Notes under the pieces: model-generated
What the model was told of the DNA's origin: nothing
The model's database searches: none
Seen by the model: the letters and a program-made list of their open reading frames with translations, nothing else
Assembly (NCBI RefSeq): GCF_945862485.1
Contig: NZ_CAMAYF010000023.1
Location: forward strand, 1-38,340
Direction of reading: 5' to 3'
Length of the DNA: 38,340 nt
From: Sphingorhabdus sp. EL138
GTDB lineage: Bacteria; Pseudomonadota; Alphaproteobacteria; Sphingomonadales; Sphingomonadaceae
Program-made: the position numbers and the translations under genes
In this document: piece by piece, positions 8,863 through 19,691 of the stretch
Layout of the letters: every line of letters begins with the position of its first letter
Position numbering within the stretch: position 1 is the stretch's first letter

Positions 8863-11694
8863 TCACGTGGATGGAGGGGTGATTGGTTTTTTGCCACCTG
8901 AACGTTGCCGGCGGATTTCTTTGCGGACATTATGGCCTAACGCTTCAGCGACCAAGGCAGCTTGTTCGGCCTGATGGCGCTTCGCCAGGCCTGTCGCAGT
9001 TGCGGCAGCGGCCCTGCGTCCGGCGTAACGTGCGCGGGTGGGGCCAACATTGGCTTCGGCAAGGCATTCTTCCAGATAAGGATCGACGAATGACCAGCTT
9101 CCGGCATTGCGCGGCTCTTCCTGTGCCCAGACCAACTCTTCCAAATTGGTCATACGCTTCAGACGCACAATCAACGGTTCCGACGGGAACGGGTACAGCT
9201 GCTCAATACGCACAATGCTGGTATTTTTGTCGCCTGATGCGTCGCGGGCTTCCATCAGGTCATAGGCGACTTTTCCAGAGCATAAAATTAGCCGCTTCAC
9301 GTCCTTATCGGCTGGCGCATTGGTATCTGACAGGATCCGCATGAAATGGCTTTCGCCTTGGAAATCCTCTGCCTTTGAAACCGCGAGTTTATGACGCAAA
9401 AGCGACTTTGGCGTCATGACAATAAGCGGTTTGCGGAATGGCCGCGCCATTTGCCGGCGCAGCAAGTGGAAATAGTTGGCTGGCGTGGTGCAATTGGCGA
9501 CCTGTATGTTATCCTCCGCGCATAATTGCAGGAAGCGTTCTAAGCGTGCCGAGCTATGCTCTGGCCCTTGACCTTCATAGCCATGCGGCAATAGCATCAC
9601 GAGGCCATTAGCGCGGAGCCATTTGGCTTCACCCGACGCAATGAACTGGTCTATCATCGTTTGCGCGCCATTCACGAAATCACCAAATTGCGCTTCCCAG
9701 AGGACCAATGTTTTTGGTTCGGCACCGGCATAGCCATATTCAAAGCCCAACACGCCGAATTCAGACAATGGGCTATCGAGGATTTCAAACCGTCCATGCG
9801 GTAGCGTTGAAAGCGGCACATATTTTTCTTCAGTGGTCTGGTCTACCCAGACACCGTGCCGCTGGCTAAATGTGCCGCGACCGGAATCCTGACCCGACAA
9901 ACGCACGCCATAGCCTTCGGAAAGCAGCGAACCAAAAGCAAGCGCTTCGCCGGTTGCCCAATCGAAATTTTCGCCAGAGGAGAACATTGTTTTCTTGGCA
10001 TCAAGAACGCGGCTTAATGTTGGATGGATGTTATGGCCTTCGGGTACAGTCGTCAGCGTACGACCAAGGCTGTCGAATAATTTGCGCGTGATACCCGTAG
10101 ATACATTGCGCCGAGCCGTTTCCGGGTCAGCGGGCTTCGATAGGCCTGACCAGCGGCCACCAAACCAGTCGGCGGCGTTCGCCTTATAATCTGCGGCGCT
10201 GGCAAATTCCTGCTCAAGCGCCTGGACAAAACGCATCGCGTGTTCATTTGACCAATTGGCGTCGATTACACCTTCAGCTTGAAGACGTTGTGCGTAAAGA
10301 GTGCTTACGGCCGGATGGTTCTTGATGACTTTGTACATCAATGGTTGCGTAAAGCCGGGTTCATCGCCCTCATTATGGCCAAAGCGGCGGTAGCACCACA
10401 TGTCGATGACGATATCGCGGTGGAATGTCTGGCGGAATTCAATCGCAATTTTGCACGCGAAGGTCACCGCTTCGGGATCATCGCCATTGACGTGGAAAAT
10501 CGGCGCCTGAACGCCCTTCGCAACATCTGAAGGATAAGGCGACGACCGCGCATATTGCGGGCTGGTGGTAAAACCGACTTGGTTGTTAACGATGAAGTGC
10601 AAGCAACCACCGGTATTATACCCACGAATGCCGGAGAAGCCTAGGCACTCCCACACAATGCCCTGCCCAGCAAAGGCGGCATCACCGTGTAGCAGCACGG
10701 GCAATACCTGCTCATGCTTGCCCAGGTCGTCGCGCGCCGTCTGGTTGGCGCGCACTTTGCCCAAGACGACGGGGTTTACGGCCTCAAGGTGCGACGGGTT
10801 CGGCACAAGGCTCATATGCACCTTGATACCGTCAAATTCGCGGTCGGTGCTGGTGCCAAGATGGTATTTTACATCGCCTGAACCACCGACATCATCGGGG
10901 TTGGCGCTACCGCCTGAAAATTCGTGGAAGATGATGCGATAGGGCTTGGCCATCACGTTGGCGAGCACGTTCAAGCGGCCGCGATGGGGCATCCCATAGA
11001 CGATTTCGCGCACGCCAAGCTGGCCGCCATATTTGATAACAGCCTCTAGTGCCGGAATCATCGATTCGCCGCCATCAAGGCCGAAACGCTTTGTGCCTAC
11101 ATATTTGCGGCCAAGGAATTTCTCATATTGCTCGGCTTCGATAACCTTGGCGAGAATGGCCTTCTTACCCTCAGGCGTGAACTGAATGGCGGCGTCCTTA
11201 CCTTCCATCCGTTCTTGCAGAAACCGGCGCTCTTCGACGTCGGAAATATGCATATATTCAAGACCGACCGGCCCGCAATAATTGGCGCGCAGCGTATCTA
11301 CGAGCTCGCGTACCGTGGTCCATTCCAGACCAAGCGTGCCGCCGACATAGACGCGCTTGTCGAGGTCGGCTCCCGAAAAACCGTGATATTCTGGCGTCAG
11401 GTCCGCAGGGATATCCTGCTTCGACAGGCCAAGCGGATCAAGATTGGCGGCCAGATGCCCGCGCACACGGTATGTGCGCACCAGCATCATCGCGCGGATC
11501 GAATCGCTTGCTGCTGCAACCGCATCGGACTCGGCCATTGGATTGCCAGCGGCCTTTGCCGCAGCCTTCACCTCGAGCGCCATTTGCGTGGGGTCAAGCG
11601 ATGCAGTCAAGTCGTCTGTTGCCGACAACGGCCAGTTGGCACGTTCCCAACTCGGTCCGCACTCTAATTCGAAATCCTGGTTTTCTACGCCCAT
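8863..11694 (-). CDS. sucA: 2-oxoglutarate dehydrogenase E1 component
   Basis: A 943-residue thiamine-diphosphate enzyme that decarboxylates 2-oxoglutarate and succinylates the lipoyl arm of SucB. Characteristic stretches include MMLVRTYRVRGHLAANLDPLG in the N-terminal arm, GMPHRGRLNVLANVM, HLGTSTDREFDG, PNPSHLEAVNPVVLGKVRA, the TPP region ending in RRFGHNEGDEP, and the C-terminal pyrimidine/regulatory domains with QDSGRGTFSQRH, FEYGYAGAEPKTLVLWEAQFGDF and PFRKPLIVMTPKSLLR. Length matches the family (about 930-960). The ATG at 11694 has GGAG about 8 bases upstream, at the edge of the palindromic element that separates it from sucD. It should be co-transcribed with sucB and lpd. Confidence 0.97.
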   Translation of the reverse strand: MGVENQDFELECGPSWERANWPLSATDDLTASLDPTQMALEVKAAAKAAGNPMAESDAVAAASDSIRAMMLVRTYRVRGHLAANLDPLGLSKQDIPADLTPEYHGFSGADLDKRVYVGGTLGLEWTTVRELVDTLRANYCGPVGLEYMHISDVEERRFLQERMEGKDAAIQFTPEGKKAILAKVIEAEQYEKFLGRKYVGTKRFGLDGGESMIPALEAVIKYGGQLGVREIVYGMPHRGRLNVLANVMAKPYRIIFHEFSGGSANPDDVGGSGDVKYHLGTSTDREFDGIKVHMSLVPNPSHLEAVNPVVLGKVRANQTARDDLGKHEQVLPVLLHGDAAFAGQGIVWECLGFSGIRGYNTGGCLHFIVNNQVGFTTSPQYARSSPYPSDVAKGVQAPIFHVNGDDPEAVTFACKIAIEFRQTFHRDIVIDMWCYRRFGHNEGDEPGFTQPLMYKVIKNHPAVSTLYAQRLQAEGVIDANWSNEHAMRFVQALEQEFASAADYKANAADWFGGRWSGLSKPADPETARRNVSTGITRKLFDSLGRTLTTVPEGHNIHPTLSRVLDAKKTMFSSGENFDWATGEALAFGSLLSEGYGVRLSGQDSGRGTFSQRHGVWVDQTTEEKYVPLSTLPHGRFEILDSPLSEFGVLGFEYGYAGAEPKTLVLWEAQFGDFVNGAQTMIDQFIASGEAKWLRANGLVMLLPHGYEGQGPEHSSARLERFLQLCAEDNIQVANCTTPANYFHLLRRQMARPFRKPLIVMTPKSLLRHKLAVSKAEDFQGESHFMRILSDTNAPADKDVKRLILCSGKVAYDLMEARDASGDKNTSIVRIEQLYPFPSEPLIVRLKRMTNLEELVWAQEEPRNAGSWSFVDPYLEECLAEANVGPTRARYAGRRAAAATATGLAKRHQAEQAALVAEALGHNVRKEIRRQRSGGKKPITPPST

Positions 11695-11710
11695 CCAACT
11701 TCTCCAATTC

Positions 11711-11846
11711 CTCCCCGCGAGCGGGGAGGGGAACCATCCAAAGGATGGTGGAGGGGGTGCGCCGCTCTAACCCAGCGTCAGACGGAAGGCCCCTCCGTCA
11801 CTCGATGCTTACGCACCGGTTTCTTTCTCCCCGCAAGCGGGGAGAG
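11711..11846. repeat. Nested palindromic (REP/MITE-like) intergenic element between sucD and sucA
   Basis: The 158-bp gap between sucD and sucA is almost entirely palindromic. Two near-identical hairpins flank it: CTCCCCGC-GA-GCGGGGAG (11711-11728) and CTCCCCGC-AA-GCGGGGAG (11827-11844). Inside are ACCATCC/GGATGGT (11733-11749) and GACGGA/TCCGTC (11782-11800), and GGTGCG (11756-11761) pairs with CGCACC (11813-11818), so the whole could fold as one branched structure. Short GC-rich palindromes of this style are common between sphingomonad genes. I see no second copy in this window, so repetitiveness in the genome is inferred. Lying inside an operon, it could stabilise or process the mRNA, or attenuate sucA. 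Confidence 0.75.
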
Positions 11847-11852
11847 TTAAAT

Positions 11853-12733
11853 TTAACCCTTTAAAACCTCGACCAATGTCTTGCCGAGCAAGGATGGCGA
11901 TGGCGACACGCGGATGCCCGCGGCTTCCATCGCTGCAATCTTGCTTTCGGCGTCGCCCTTGCCGCCCGATACGATGGCGCCAGCATGGCCCATACGGCGA
12001 CCCGGAGGTGCTGTGCGTCCGGTGATAAAACCAGCCATTGGCTTTTTGCGACCCTTTTTGGCTTCGTCGATCAGGAACTGTGCGGCTTCTTCTTCTGCGC
12101 TGCCGCCAATCTCGCCGATCATGATGATCGACTTGGTGGCATCATCCGCGAGGAACAGCTCAAGGCAATCGATGAAGTTGGTGCCGTTAACTGGATCGCC
12201 GCCAATGCCCACCGCAGTGGTTTGGCCAAGACCCTCGGCTGTTGTCTGGAACACCGCTTCGTAAGTCAGCGTGCCAGACCGCGACACAACGCCGACCGAC
12301 CCTGCCGAGAAAATGCTGCCGGGCATGATGCCGATCTTGCATTCGTTCGGTGTCAAAACGCCGGGGCAGTTTGGACCAATCAGACGCGATTTTGAGCCAG
12401 AAAGCGCACGCTTTACCTTGACCATATCAAGCACCGGAATGCCTTCAGTGATACAGACGATCAAAGGAATTTCGGCATCAATGGCTTCAAGAATCGAGTC
12501 TGCTGCAAAGGGAGGCGGTACATATACGACCGATGCATCTGCGCCTGTGGCTTCTTTCGCCTCCAGCACCGTGTCGAACATCGGCAAGCCGATATGCGTC
12601 GTTCCGCCCTTGCCGGGGGTAACACCACCAACCATTTGCGAGCCATAAGCCAGCGCTTGTTCGGTATGGAATGTACCCGTCGCGCCGGTCATGCCCTGCG
12701 TGATGATCTTGGTGTTTTTGTTAACTAGGATGC

Positions 12734-12737
<4 letters not shown>
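11853..12737 (-). CDS. sucD: Succinate-CoA ligase, alpha subunit
   Basis: A 294-residue subunit that binds CoA and carries the phosphohistidine of succinyl-CoA synthetase. Visible are the N-terminal CoA-binding Rossmann region ([21 protein letters not shown]), [19 protein letters not shown] residues at about 95-103, [49 protein letters not shown], and [18 protein letters not shown], which contains the phosphorylated His. Length is usual. Its start overlaps the stop of the upstream small secreted protein by 4 bp (ATGA at 12734-12737). The beta subunit gene sucC, which often lies directly upstream of sucD in other proteobacteria, is not present anywhere in this window. Confidence 0.97.
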
Positions 12738-14327
<1,590 letters not shown>

Positions 14328-15719
14328 TCAGGTGCCCGCTACCCGCCGCAACATCTCCATCCAGATAGGCACCTGACCGTGGAAACCTTCGGCCCAGACG
14401 CGTTCGTCTAAACCATGGGCGCCTTCCCGTTGACCAACTATGCCCCAAAGGCCGCCGAAGCCATAAACAGGGATGCCGGCGGCGCGCAAAAATGCGCCAT
14501 CCGTTGCACCAGCGGACTGGAACGGCAGAACGGGCGCATTGGGGAATCTTGTGGCGACTGCCGCCCTATAGGCCTGCAGTATGTCGTCGCGCATGGGCGA
14601 TGGTGCAGTTTCGGGTGTCTGCGACCCTTCCACAGCGGAAACCGTCACATCTGGTCCCGATAGCGCCTGCAATTGCTGCCGGACTTCTTCGATCTTCACA
14701 CTGGGAAAAATGCGGCAGTTCACATTGGCTTCGGCCTTTTGCGGCAAGGCATTTGGCGCATGCTCGCCCGACAGCATGGTCGCGACGCAGCGGGTGCGCG
14801 TGCTGCCGGGGTCCATCGTTTCCAAAAGGTCTGCGGTTTCGCGGTCCTGCGGGTCGGCCAGAAATCGGCGGACCAGTTCACCATATTGGCGGCTGTCACC
14901 CATTGCGAGCATTTCGTAACTGGCACGCGTGGCGTCGTTGATCATCGCGGGGAAGCGGTGCCGTTCAACCGCAGTCAAGGCATAAGCGAGCGCATAGATC
15001 GCGTTGTCGGGCCGTGGCGCACTGCTGTGCCCACCGCGATTGACCGCCGTCAGACGGAAATCCGCGTAGGTTTTTTCCGCAATCTGTATACAAAAGCCTT
15101 CGACCCGCCCGTCAGGGAATACCGTCCCGCCACCTGCATCGCCATTTAATGCATATTCGGCGTCAATCAGGGCGCGCCATTCACTTGCCGCCCGCCGCGC
15201 GCCATTGCCTGTGGTTTCTTCATCACCTGTAAACAGGACGATGATGTCGCGCGTCGGTTCAAATTTTTCGGCGCGCAAAGATTGCAGAGCTAGCACAATG
15301 CCGGTTAACGAAGCCTTATTGTCATTCGACCCGCGTCCCAGATAATAGCCACCTTCTTCGCGGAACTGAAACGGCGGATATTTCCAATCACTAGCCTTGG
15401 CTGCAACGACATCCATGTGCGCCATCAGCAAAATGGGCTTTTTGCCTGATGGCTTGGCTGCGGGCCAGCGTGCAATCAATGTCTGGGTATTGTCGTGATC
15501 CTTGACGATGACGTTTGTGATACCTGCTTTGCGGAATTCGGCTGATAACAGGGTTGTTAGCTTTTTAAACTCCGCAGGCTGTCCATCAACAGTGGGAATT
15601 TCAACAATCTTCGCGAAAAGATCGCGTTCGGCGGCTTGCTGCGTACGTTGTGCTTGCGCGTTTGCAGTCGTCGTTAGGGCCAACAAGCCAGCAAAAAATA
15701 TAGTCTTCCGTCGCATCAT
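14328..15719 (-). CDS. Secreted M20/M28-type zinc peptidase (ArgE/DapE/CPG2-like)
   Basis: A 463-residue metallopeptidase of the M20 family with an N-terminal signal peptide (hydrophobic run IFFAGLLALTTTANAQA), so it is probably periplasmic. Metal and catalytic motifs are visible: MAHMDVVAA (ligand His and catalytic Asp), RGSNDNKA (bridging Asp region), FTGDEETTG (catalytic Glu and ligand Glu), and late HGLDERVW with the final ligand His. The dimerisation domain lies at about residues 200-330. Substrate is unknown; such enzymes release amino acids from peptides or N-acyl compounds. A GGGAGAGAG ribosome site lies just before the tandem ATGs at 15719 and 15716. It is 21 bp after zapE and may be the last gene of an sdhB-paaI-zapE-peptidase transcript. 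Confidence 0.92.
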   Translation of the reverse strand: MMRRKTIFFAGLLALTTTANAQAQRTQQAAERDLFAKIVEIPTVDGQPAEFKKLTTLLSAEFRKAGITNVIVKDHDNTQTLIARWPAAKPSGKKPILLMAHMDVVAAKASDWKYPPFQFREEGGYYLGRGSNDNKASLTGIVLALQSLRAEKFEPTRDIIVLFTGDEETTGNGARRAASEWRALIDAEYALNGDAGGGTVFPDGRVEGFCIQIAEKTYADFRLTAVNRGGHSSAPRPDNAIYALAYALTAVERHRFPAMINDATRASYEMLAMGDSRQYGELVRRFLADPQDRETADLLETMDPGSTRTRCVATMLSGEHAPNALPQKAEANVNCRIFPSVKIEEVRQQLQALSGPDVTVSAVEGSQTPETAPSPMRDDILQAYRAAVATRFPNAPVLPFQSAGATDGAFLRAAGIPVYGFGGLWGIVGQREGAHGLDERVWAEGFHGQVPIWMEMLRRVAGT

Positions 15720-15740
15720 CTCTCTCCCTTATGGGCTATG

Positions 15741-16859
15741 CTAACGCGGGCCATGCCCTTCCGCCAGATAATCCTCCGACTGCATTTCCATCAGGCGGGA
15801 TACAGTGCGGTCGAATTCAAACCGACCGTCACCTTGCGGGTATAGATGGTCGGGCTCCGCGTCTGCGCTCGCCAGAAACTTCACGCGATACTCGTAGAAC
15901 GCATCGATCAACGTCACAAAGCGCGCGGCTTCATTTCGATTATGAGGTCCCAAAACCGGAATGCCGACCATGATGACCGTGTGAAATCGTCGGGCGATGG
16001 CAAGATAATCTGCAGCACCGCGCGCTTCGGCACAGAGGCGTTTGAACGAGAATACCGCGACACCTTTCAGGGCCTTGGGTACATGCAACATCCTTCCGCC
16101 GCCAAGGTCCATTTCTAGGGTTGGCACATGCGCGCGGTCTTCGGGCGGATAATCGGTCATCTTGAAAAAGGTTTCCGACAGCCCTGCGGTGGCATCGGGT
16201 CCATTTGGTGTTAGCCAGGTTTTGGCACTCCCCAATCGATCGCGTCGGTAATCGGTTGGGCCATCCAGCGCGATGATATCGAGATTTTCCTTCACCAAAT
16301 CGATGAAGGGCAAAAACAACTGCCGGTTCAGGCCATCTTTATACAGATCATCGGGGTGACGGTTCGACGTGGTCACAACGGTAACGCCAGCCGCAATCAG
16401 ACCGGAAAAGAGCCGCGACATAATCGCTGCGTCGGCCATATTGTTTACGACCATTTCGTCAAAGCACAACAACCGCGCTTCGGCGGCCAGTGCTGCGACG
16501 ATGGGAGGGATCGGGTCGCCTTTTTCCTTCACACGTTCAGCCTTTAGCCGCGCATGAATGTCGATCATGAATTCATGGAAATGCGCGCGGCGCTTACGCT
16601 GGATTTGCACGCTGTCGAAAAACAGATCCATCAGCATGGATTTACCGCGCCCAACACCGCCCCATATATATAGCCCCCGTGCCGGTTCGGGCTTGCGTCC
16701 CAAGAACCGCCAAATTGTGATACCACGTGCCGGTGCGCCTTCGAGTTCAGCCTGCACTTTAGCAAGGGCACTTACCGCCCTGACCTGATCGGCGTCTGGC
16801 CTCAATTCACCAGCCTGGACCAGTGCGGCGTGACGATCCAAAACCGATGTCGACATCAT
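15741..16859 (-). CDS. zapE: Cell division protein ZapE (AFG1-like ATPase)
   Basis: A 372-residue AAA-type P-loop ATPase of the AFG1/ZapE family, implicated in division and in quality control at the inner membrane (respiratory subunits in the mitochondrial homologue). The Walker A is GGVGRGKS at residues 67-74 in LYIWGGVGRGKSMLMDLFF, followed by HFHEFMIDIHARL, the Walker B LLCFDEM, the sensor-like VVTTSNRHPDDLYKDGLNRQLFLPFI and FKRLCAEARGAADYLAI, all characteristic. Its ATG overlaps the stop of the PaaI gene by 4 bp (16856-16859). Location directly downstream of sdhB is interesting given the link of AFG1 to respiratory complexes, but a functional connection is inference. Confidence 0.95.
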   Translation of the reverse strand: MMSTSVLDRHAALVQAGELRPDADQVRAVSALAKVQAELEGAPARGITIWRFLGRKPEPARGLYIWGGVGRGKSMLMDLFFDSVQIQRKRRAHFHEFMIDIHARLKAERVKEKGDPIPPIVAALAAEARLLCFDEMVVNNMADAAIMSRLFSGLIAAGVTVVTTSNRHPDDLYKDGLNRQLFLPFIDLVKENLDIIALDGPTDYRRDRLGSAKTWLTPNGPDATAGLSETFFKMTDYPPEDRAHVPTLEMDLGGGRMLHVPKALKGVAVFSFKRLCAEARGAADYLAIARRFHTVIMVGIPVLGPHNRNEAARFVTLIDAFYEYRVKFLASADAEPDHLYPQGDGRFEFDRTVSRLMEMQSEDYLAEGHGPR

Positions 16860-17314
16860 TTCTTCGTCGGTTTTCGAATCGTTCCCGAAAAAGCAGCAAC
16901 GCGCGATTCGCCCTGCATCACAATGCCGCGCATGAACAACAGACGGCCCGTTTCCTTGAGCAGCTCAACTTCAGCCTCAAGCGGTTCGCCGATCACGCCA
17001 GCGCCGATAAACTGCACAGAGAGGTCTAAAGTGACCGCTGCGCCAGCCTCAATTAGGCCGAACATGCGGGACGCGCCGAACATCGCTACGTCGATAAAGC
17101 CCAGAGTAACTCCACCGTGCACCGCGTTGCGTAAATTGCTGTGCCGGTGTTCGGGATACATGCGCAAGCGCGCTTTGTTATCGCCCTCACTGCGCACCAG
17201 CATTTTGCCAAGCACGGTACCGTTGTAACGGCTGGCGTCAGTCATCTGCCAGTTCAGCCAGCCCGGATTATCGGGGTCAGGGCTGCTGTCAAAAGCGGGT
17301 GTATCCAACGACAA
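16856..17314 (-). CDS. PaaI-family (hotdog fold) thioesterase
   Basis: A 152-residue hotdog-fold protein of the PaaI/YiiD-like acyl-CoA thioesterase group. The signature is NLRNAVHGGVTLGFIDVAMFGA at about residues 60-81, where the conserved HGG and the following acidic residue are the usual catalytic elements; ALDLSVQFIGAGVIGEPLEAEVEL-like strands follow. Cytoplasmic, no signal peptide. It starts 37 bp after sdhB and its stop overlaps the zapE start by 4 bp, so it belongs to that transcript. The natural acyl-CoA is unknown. Confidence 0.9.
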   Translation of the reverse strand: MSLDTPAFDSSPDPDNPGWLNWQMTDASRYNGTVLGKMLVRSEGDNKARLRMYPEHRHSNLRNAVHGGVTLGFIDVAMFGASRMFGLIEAGAAVTLDLSVQFIGAGVIGEPLEAEVELLKETGRLLFMRGIVMQGESRVAAFSGTIRKPTKK

Positions 17315-17351
17315 TCCTAACCGATCAGAGCCTTATGGCGAATTGAAACGC

Positions 17352-18131
17352 TTACAGGTGGCGTTCAGCTACCATCTTTTTCGTTTCTGCAATGGCCTTC
17401 GCCGGGTTCAGGCCCTTGGGGCAGGCGTTCGCACAGTTCATGATTGTGTGGCAGCGGTACAGACGGAATGGATCTTCCAATTCGTCCAGGCGCTCACCAG
17501 TCATTTCATCGCGGCTGTCGGCCAACCAACGATAGGCCTGCAGTAAGATGGCAGGTCCTAAAAACTTGTCGCTGTTCCACCAATAAGAAGGGCAGCTGGT
17601 CGAGCAACAAGCGCACAAGATGCACTCATACAGACCGTCAAGCTTGGCACGATCCTCTGGCGATTGCAGGCGCTCCTTGCCCGATGGCTCAGGCGTTACC
17701 GTCTGCAGCCATGGTTTGATCGACGCATATTGCGCATAGAAATGTGTGAAGTCAGGAACAAGATCCTTGATGACTTCCATATGCGGCAGCGGGGTGATGG
17801 TGACCTCGCTTTTGCAATCTTCAATCGCGGTGGTGCAAGCCAGGCCATTCTTGCCGTCGATGTTCATGGAGCAAGACCCGCAAATACCTTCGCGGCATGA
17901 ACGGCGGAAGGTCAGCGACGAATCCTGCTCACCCTTCATCTTGATCAGCGCATCGAGCACCATTGGACCGCAATTGTCCGTATCAACCTCAAACGTGTCG
18001 TAACGTGGGTTTTCCCCGCTATCGGGATCATAGCGGTAAACCTTGAACTTTTTGGTCTTGCCGCTGGTTTTGGCGGCGTGAACAGCGCCCTTCTGGACTT
18101 TGCTGTTCTTGGGGAGAAAGAAATCGGCCAT
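17352..18131 (-). CDS. sdhB: Succinate dehydrogenase iron-sulfur subunit
   Basis: A 259-residue subunit of respiratory complex II that carries electrons from the flavoprotein to ubiquinone. The N-terminal ferredoxin-like domain has [15 protein letters not shown] and the downstream Cys of LACTTAIED for the [2Fe-2S] cluster. The C-terminal domain has [16 protein letters not shown] and [17 protein letters not shown] for the [4Fe-4S] and [3Fe-4S] clusters. All expected cysteines are present. Length is typical. The genes for SdhA, SdhC and SdhD are not adjacent: the upstream neighbour is a CNNM/CorC membrane protein 71 bp away, and the downstream one is a thioesterase. Confidence 0.97.
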   Translation of the reverse strand: MADFFLPKNSKVQKGAVHAAKTSGKTKKFKVYRYDPDSGENPRYDTFEVDTDNCGPMVLDALIKMKGEQDSSLTFRRSCREGICGSCSMNIDGKNGLACTTAIEDCKSEVTITPLPHMEVIKDLVPDFTHFYAQYASIKPWLQTVTPEPSGKERLQSPEDRAKLDGLYECILCACCSTSCPSYWWNSDKFLGPAILLQAYRWLADSRDEMTGERLDELEDPFRLYRCHTIMNCANACPKGLNPAKAIAETKKMVAERHL

Positions 18132-18202
18132 ATCAATATCCTGTGGACTTTAACGACTTAGTGTTCCGTGTCAGTAAATGCCCTAACCAAGCGATTAAGC
18201 AA

Positions 18203-19540
18203 TCACAAGCCCTCAACTGCGTCTTCTCTGATTGCTTTTTCTGCAAGTCGTACGCGTAGCTTATCAATTTTGCGTCCATCCATGTCGACAACTTCAAAGC
18301 GCCAGCCTTGATCCGTGAACGCCTCACCTTCGGAAGGCAGATGCCGCAATATATACAAAACATGCCCCGCCGCCGTCGCGTAATCGCGGTCTTCGGGCAG
18401 GTCGATGGATAAAGCCTCGGCCATTGCATCGGCCGACATCGAACCAGATACCAGCATCGATCCGTCATCTAGTGTGATGATATTTGGCGCGCTGCCTTGC
18501 GCTTGGTCGGACGCAAATTCGCCTGCGATGGCGGCCAAAAGATCATTCGGCGTCACAATTCCTTCGAAATGGCCATATTCATCATGTACCAAAAGCATGG
18601 GCACATCCGACGAGCGCAAAATCTCCAGCGCGTCCATGGCATCCAGCTGATCGGGAATAATCTCGGCACGGCGCATCAAACTGCGAATGTCTAGCGCTTC
18701 GCCACGAATTTGCGCCGCGACGATGTCGCGTGACTGGACGACTCCAATAATGTCGTCGCCGTCTTCGCCCGTCACAGGCAGCCTTGTGTGTAGTGAATTC
18801 AAGAGCGAATCGCGCACGGCTTCTTCGGATGCGTCTGCGGAAATGCGGTCGACATCGGTACGCGGCGTCATGACTTCACGTACCGGACGGTCGGCAAGGC
18901 GCACCACACCAGCAATAACCTTATGCTCATGCTCTTCAATAATGCCTGCATGTGTAGCTTCAGCAAAGACCATGCGCAATTCTTCGGCGCTCAGCGCATC
19001 GCGCGTGTCGCGGCGAAGCCCAAGCGCGCGAAAGATCGTCGCGCTTGATTTGTCGAGCGTCCACACGATGGGAGCGGTGAGTCGCGCAAGCAGTTCCATT
19101 GGACCAGCCATGATAACTGCGATTCGCTCGGGCGCGATAAGAGCAAATTGCTTTGGCACCAGCTCACCCACAACCAGCGACGCATAAGTGGTGATGCTGA
19201 TCACGATTCCGAAACCCAAGGTTTCCGACCATTCATTATCGACGCCCCATAAGGCAATGCGGTCGGCAACTGGCCCGCCGAGCGTAGATCCTGAATAGGC
19301 GCCGGCGATTATGCCGATGAGTGTTATGCCGATTTGCACAGTCGACAGAAATTTTCCGGGGTCGCGCCCAAGACGGAGCGCTGTCGAAGCGCCGCGCTTG
19401 CCGTCCTCCGCCATAGCTTTCAGCTTCGCCGTGCGTGCCGATACGATGGCGAGTTCCGACATGGCGAACACGCCATTTAAGGCGATGAGCGCTAATATCG
19501 TTGCGGCATCAAACCACGGGAAAGGGTCAAGAGGTTCCAT
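18203..19540 (-). CDS. CNNM/CorC (TlyC, hemolysin-family) membrane protein with CBS domains
   Basis: A 445-residue membrane protein. The N-terminal CNNM (DUF21) domain, about residues 1-200, has several hydrophobic segments, including ATILALIALNGVFAMSELAIVSAR at the start (kept here as position 13-36) and LSTVQIGITLIGIIAGAYSG. Two CBS domains (about 215-340) follow, beginning VREVMTPRTDVDRI, and a C-terminal CorC_HlyC domain (about 350-430) contains DGSMLVSGSMSADAM and TAAGHVLYILRHLP. Family members are linked to magnesium/cobalt homeostasis; the old name hemolysin is misleading. The gene is divergent from the OmpA lipoprotein and may be co-transcribed with sdhB downstream. Confidence 0.93.
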   Translation of the reverse strand: MEPLDPFPWFDAATILALIALNGVFAMSELAIVSARTAKLKAMAEDGKRGASTALRLGRDPGKFLSTVQIGITLIGIIAGAYSGSTLGGPVADRIALWGVDNEWSETLGFGIVISITTYASLVVGELVPKQFALIAPERIAVIMAGPMELLARLTAPIVWTLDKSSATIFRALGLRRDTRDALSAEELRMVFAEATHAGIIEEHEHKVIAGVVRLADRPVREVMTPRTDVDRISADASEEAVRDSLLNSLHTRLPVTGEDGDDIIGVVQSRDIVAAQIRGEALDIRSLMRRAEIIPDQLDAMDALEILRSSDVPMLLVHDEYGHFEGIVTPNDLLAAIAGEFASDQAQGSAPNIITLDDGSMLVSGSMSADAMAEALSIDLPEDRDYATAAGHVLYILRHLPSEGEAFTDQGWRFEVVDMDGRKIDKLRVRLAEKAIREDAVEGL

Positions 19541-19691
19541 AAGGACGTTTTCGCCATAACGTCAAAAATGGGGGTTTGGCAACAAAATGCACAAAAACGC
19601 GTTATGGTGAAATGACGCAGCCAGTTGAAATGATCATCTTGGGTTCATCATCGGTGTCGTTTAAGCGACACATTAGTAGAAAGGGAATATC
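19541..19691. promoter_or_regulatory. Divergent promoter region between the CNNM gene and the OmpA lipoprotein gene
   Basis: This 151-bp gap should hold promoters for both directions. TTGGCA at 19576-19581 is a candidate -35 for the rightward gene but the -10 is poor. A 6-bp hairpin GTGTCG/CGACAC (19654-19671) lies in the probable 5' leader of the OmpA gene, just before its AAAGGGAA ribosome site, where it could influence translation or mRNA stability. Confidence 0.45.

Noticed and set aside
11711-11846. CRISPR array at the repeated CTCCCCGC hairpins
   Set aside because: Only two hairpin copies, each palindromic, with unequal internal hairpins rather than unique spacers of equal length, and no cas genes nearby.
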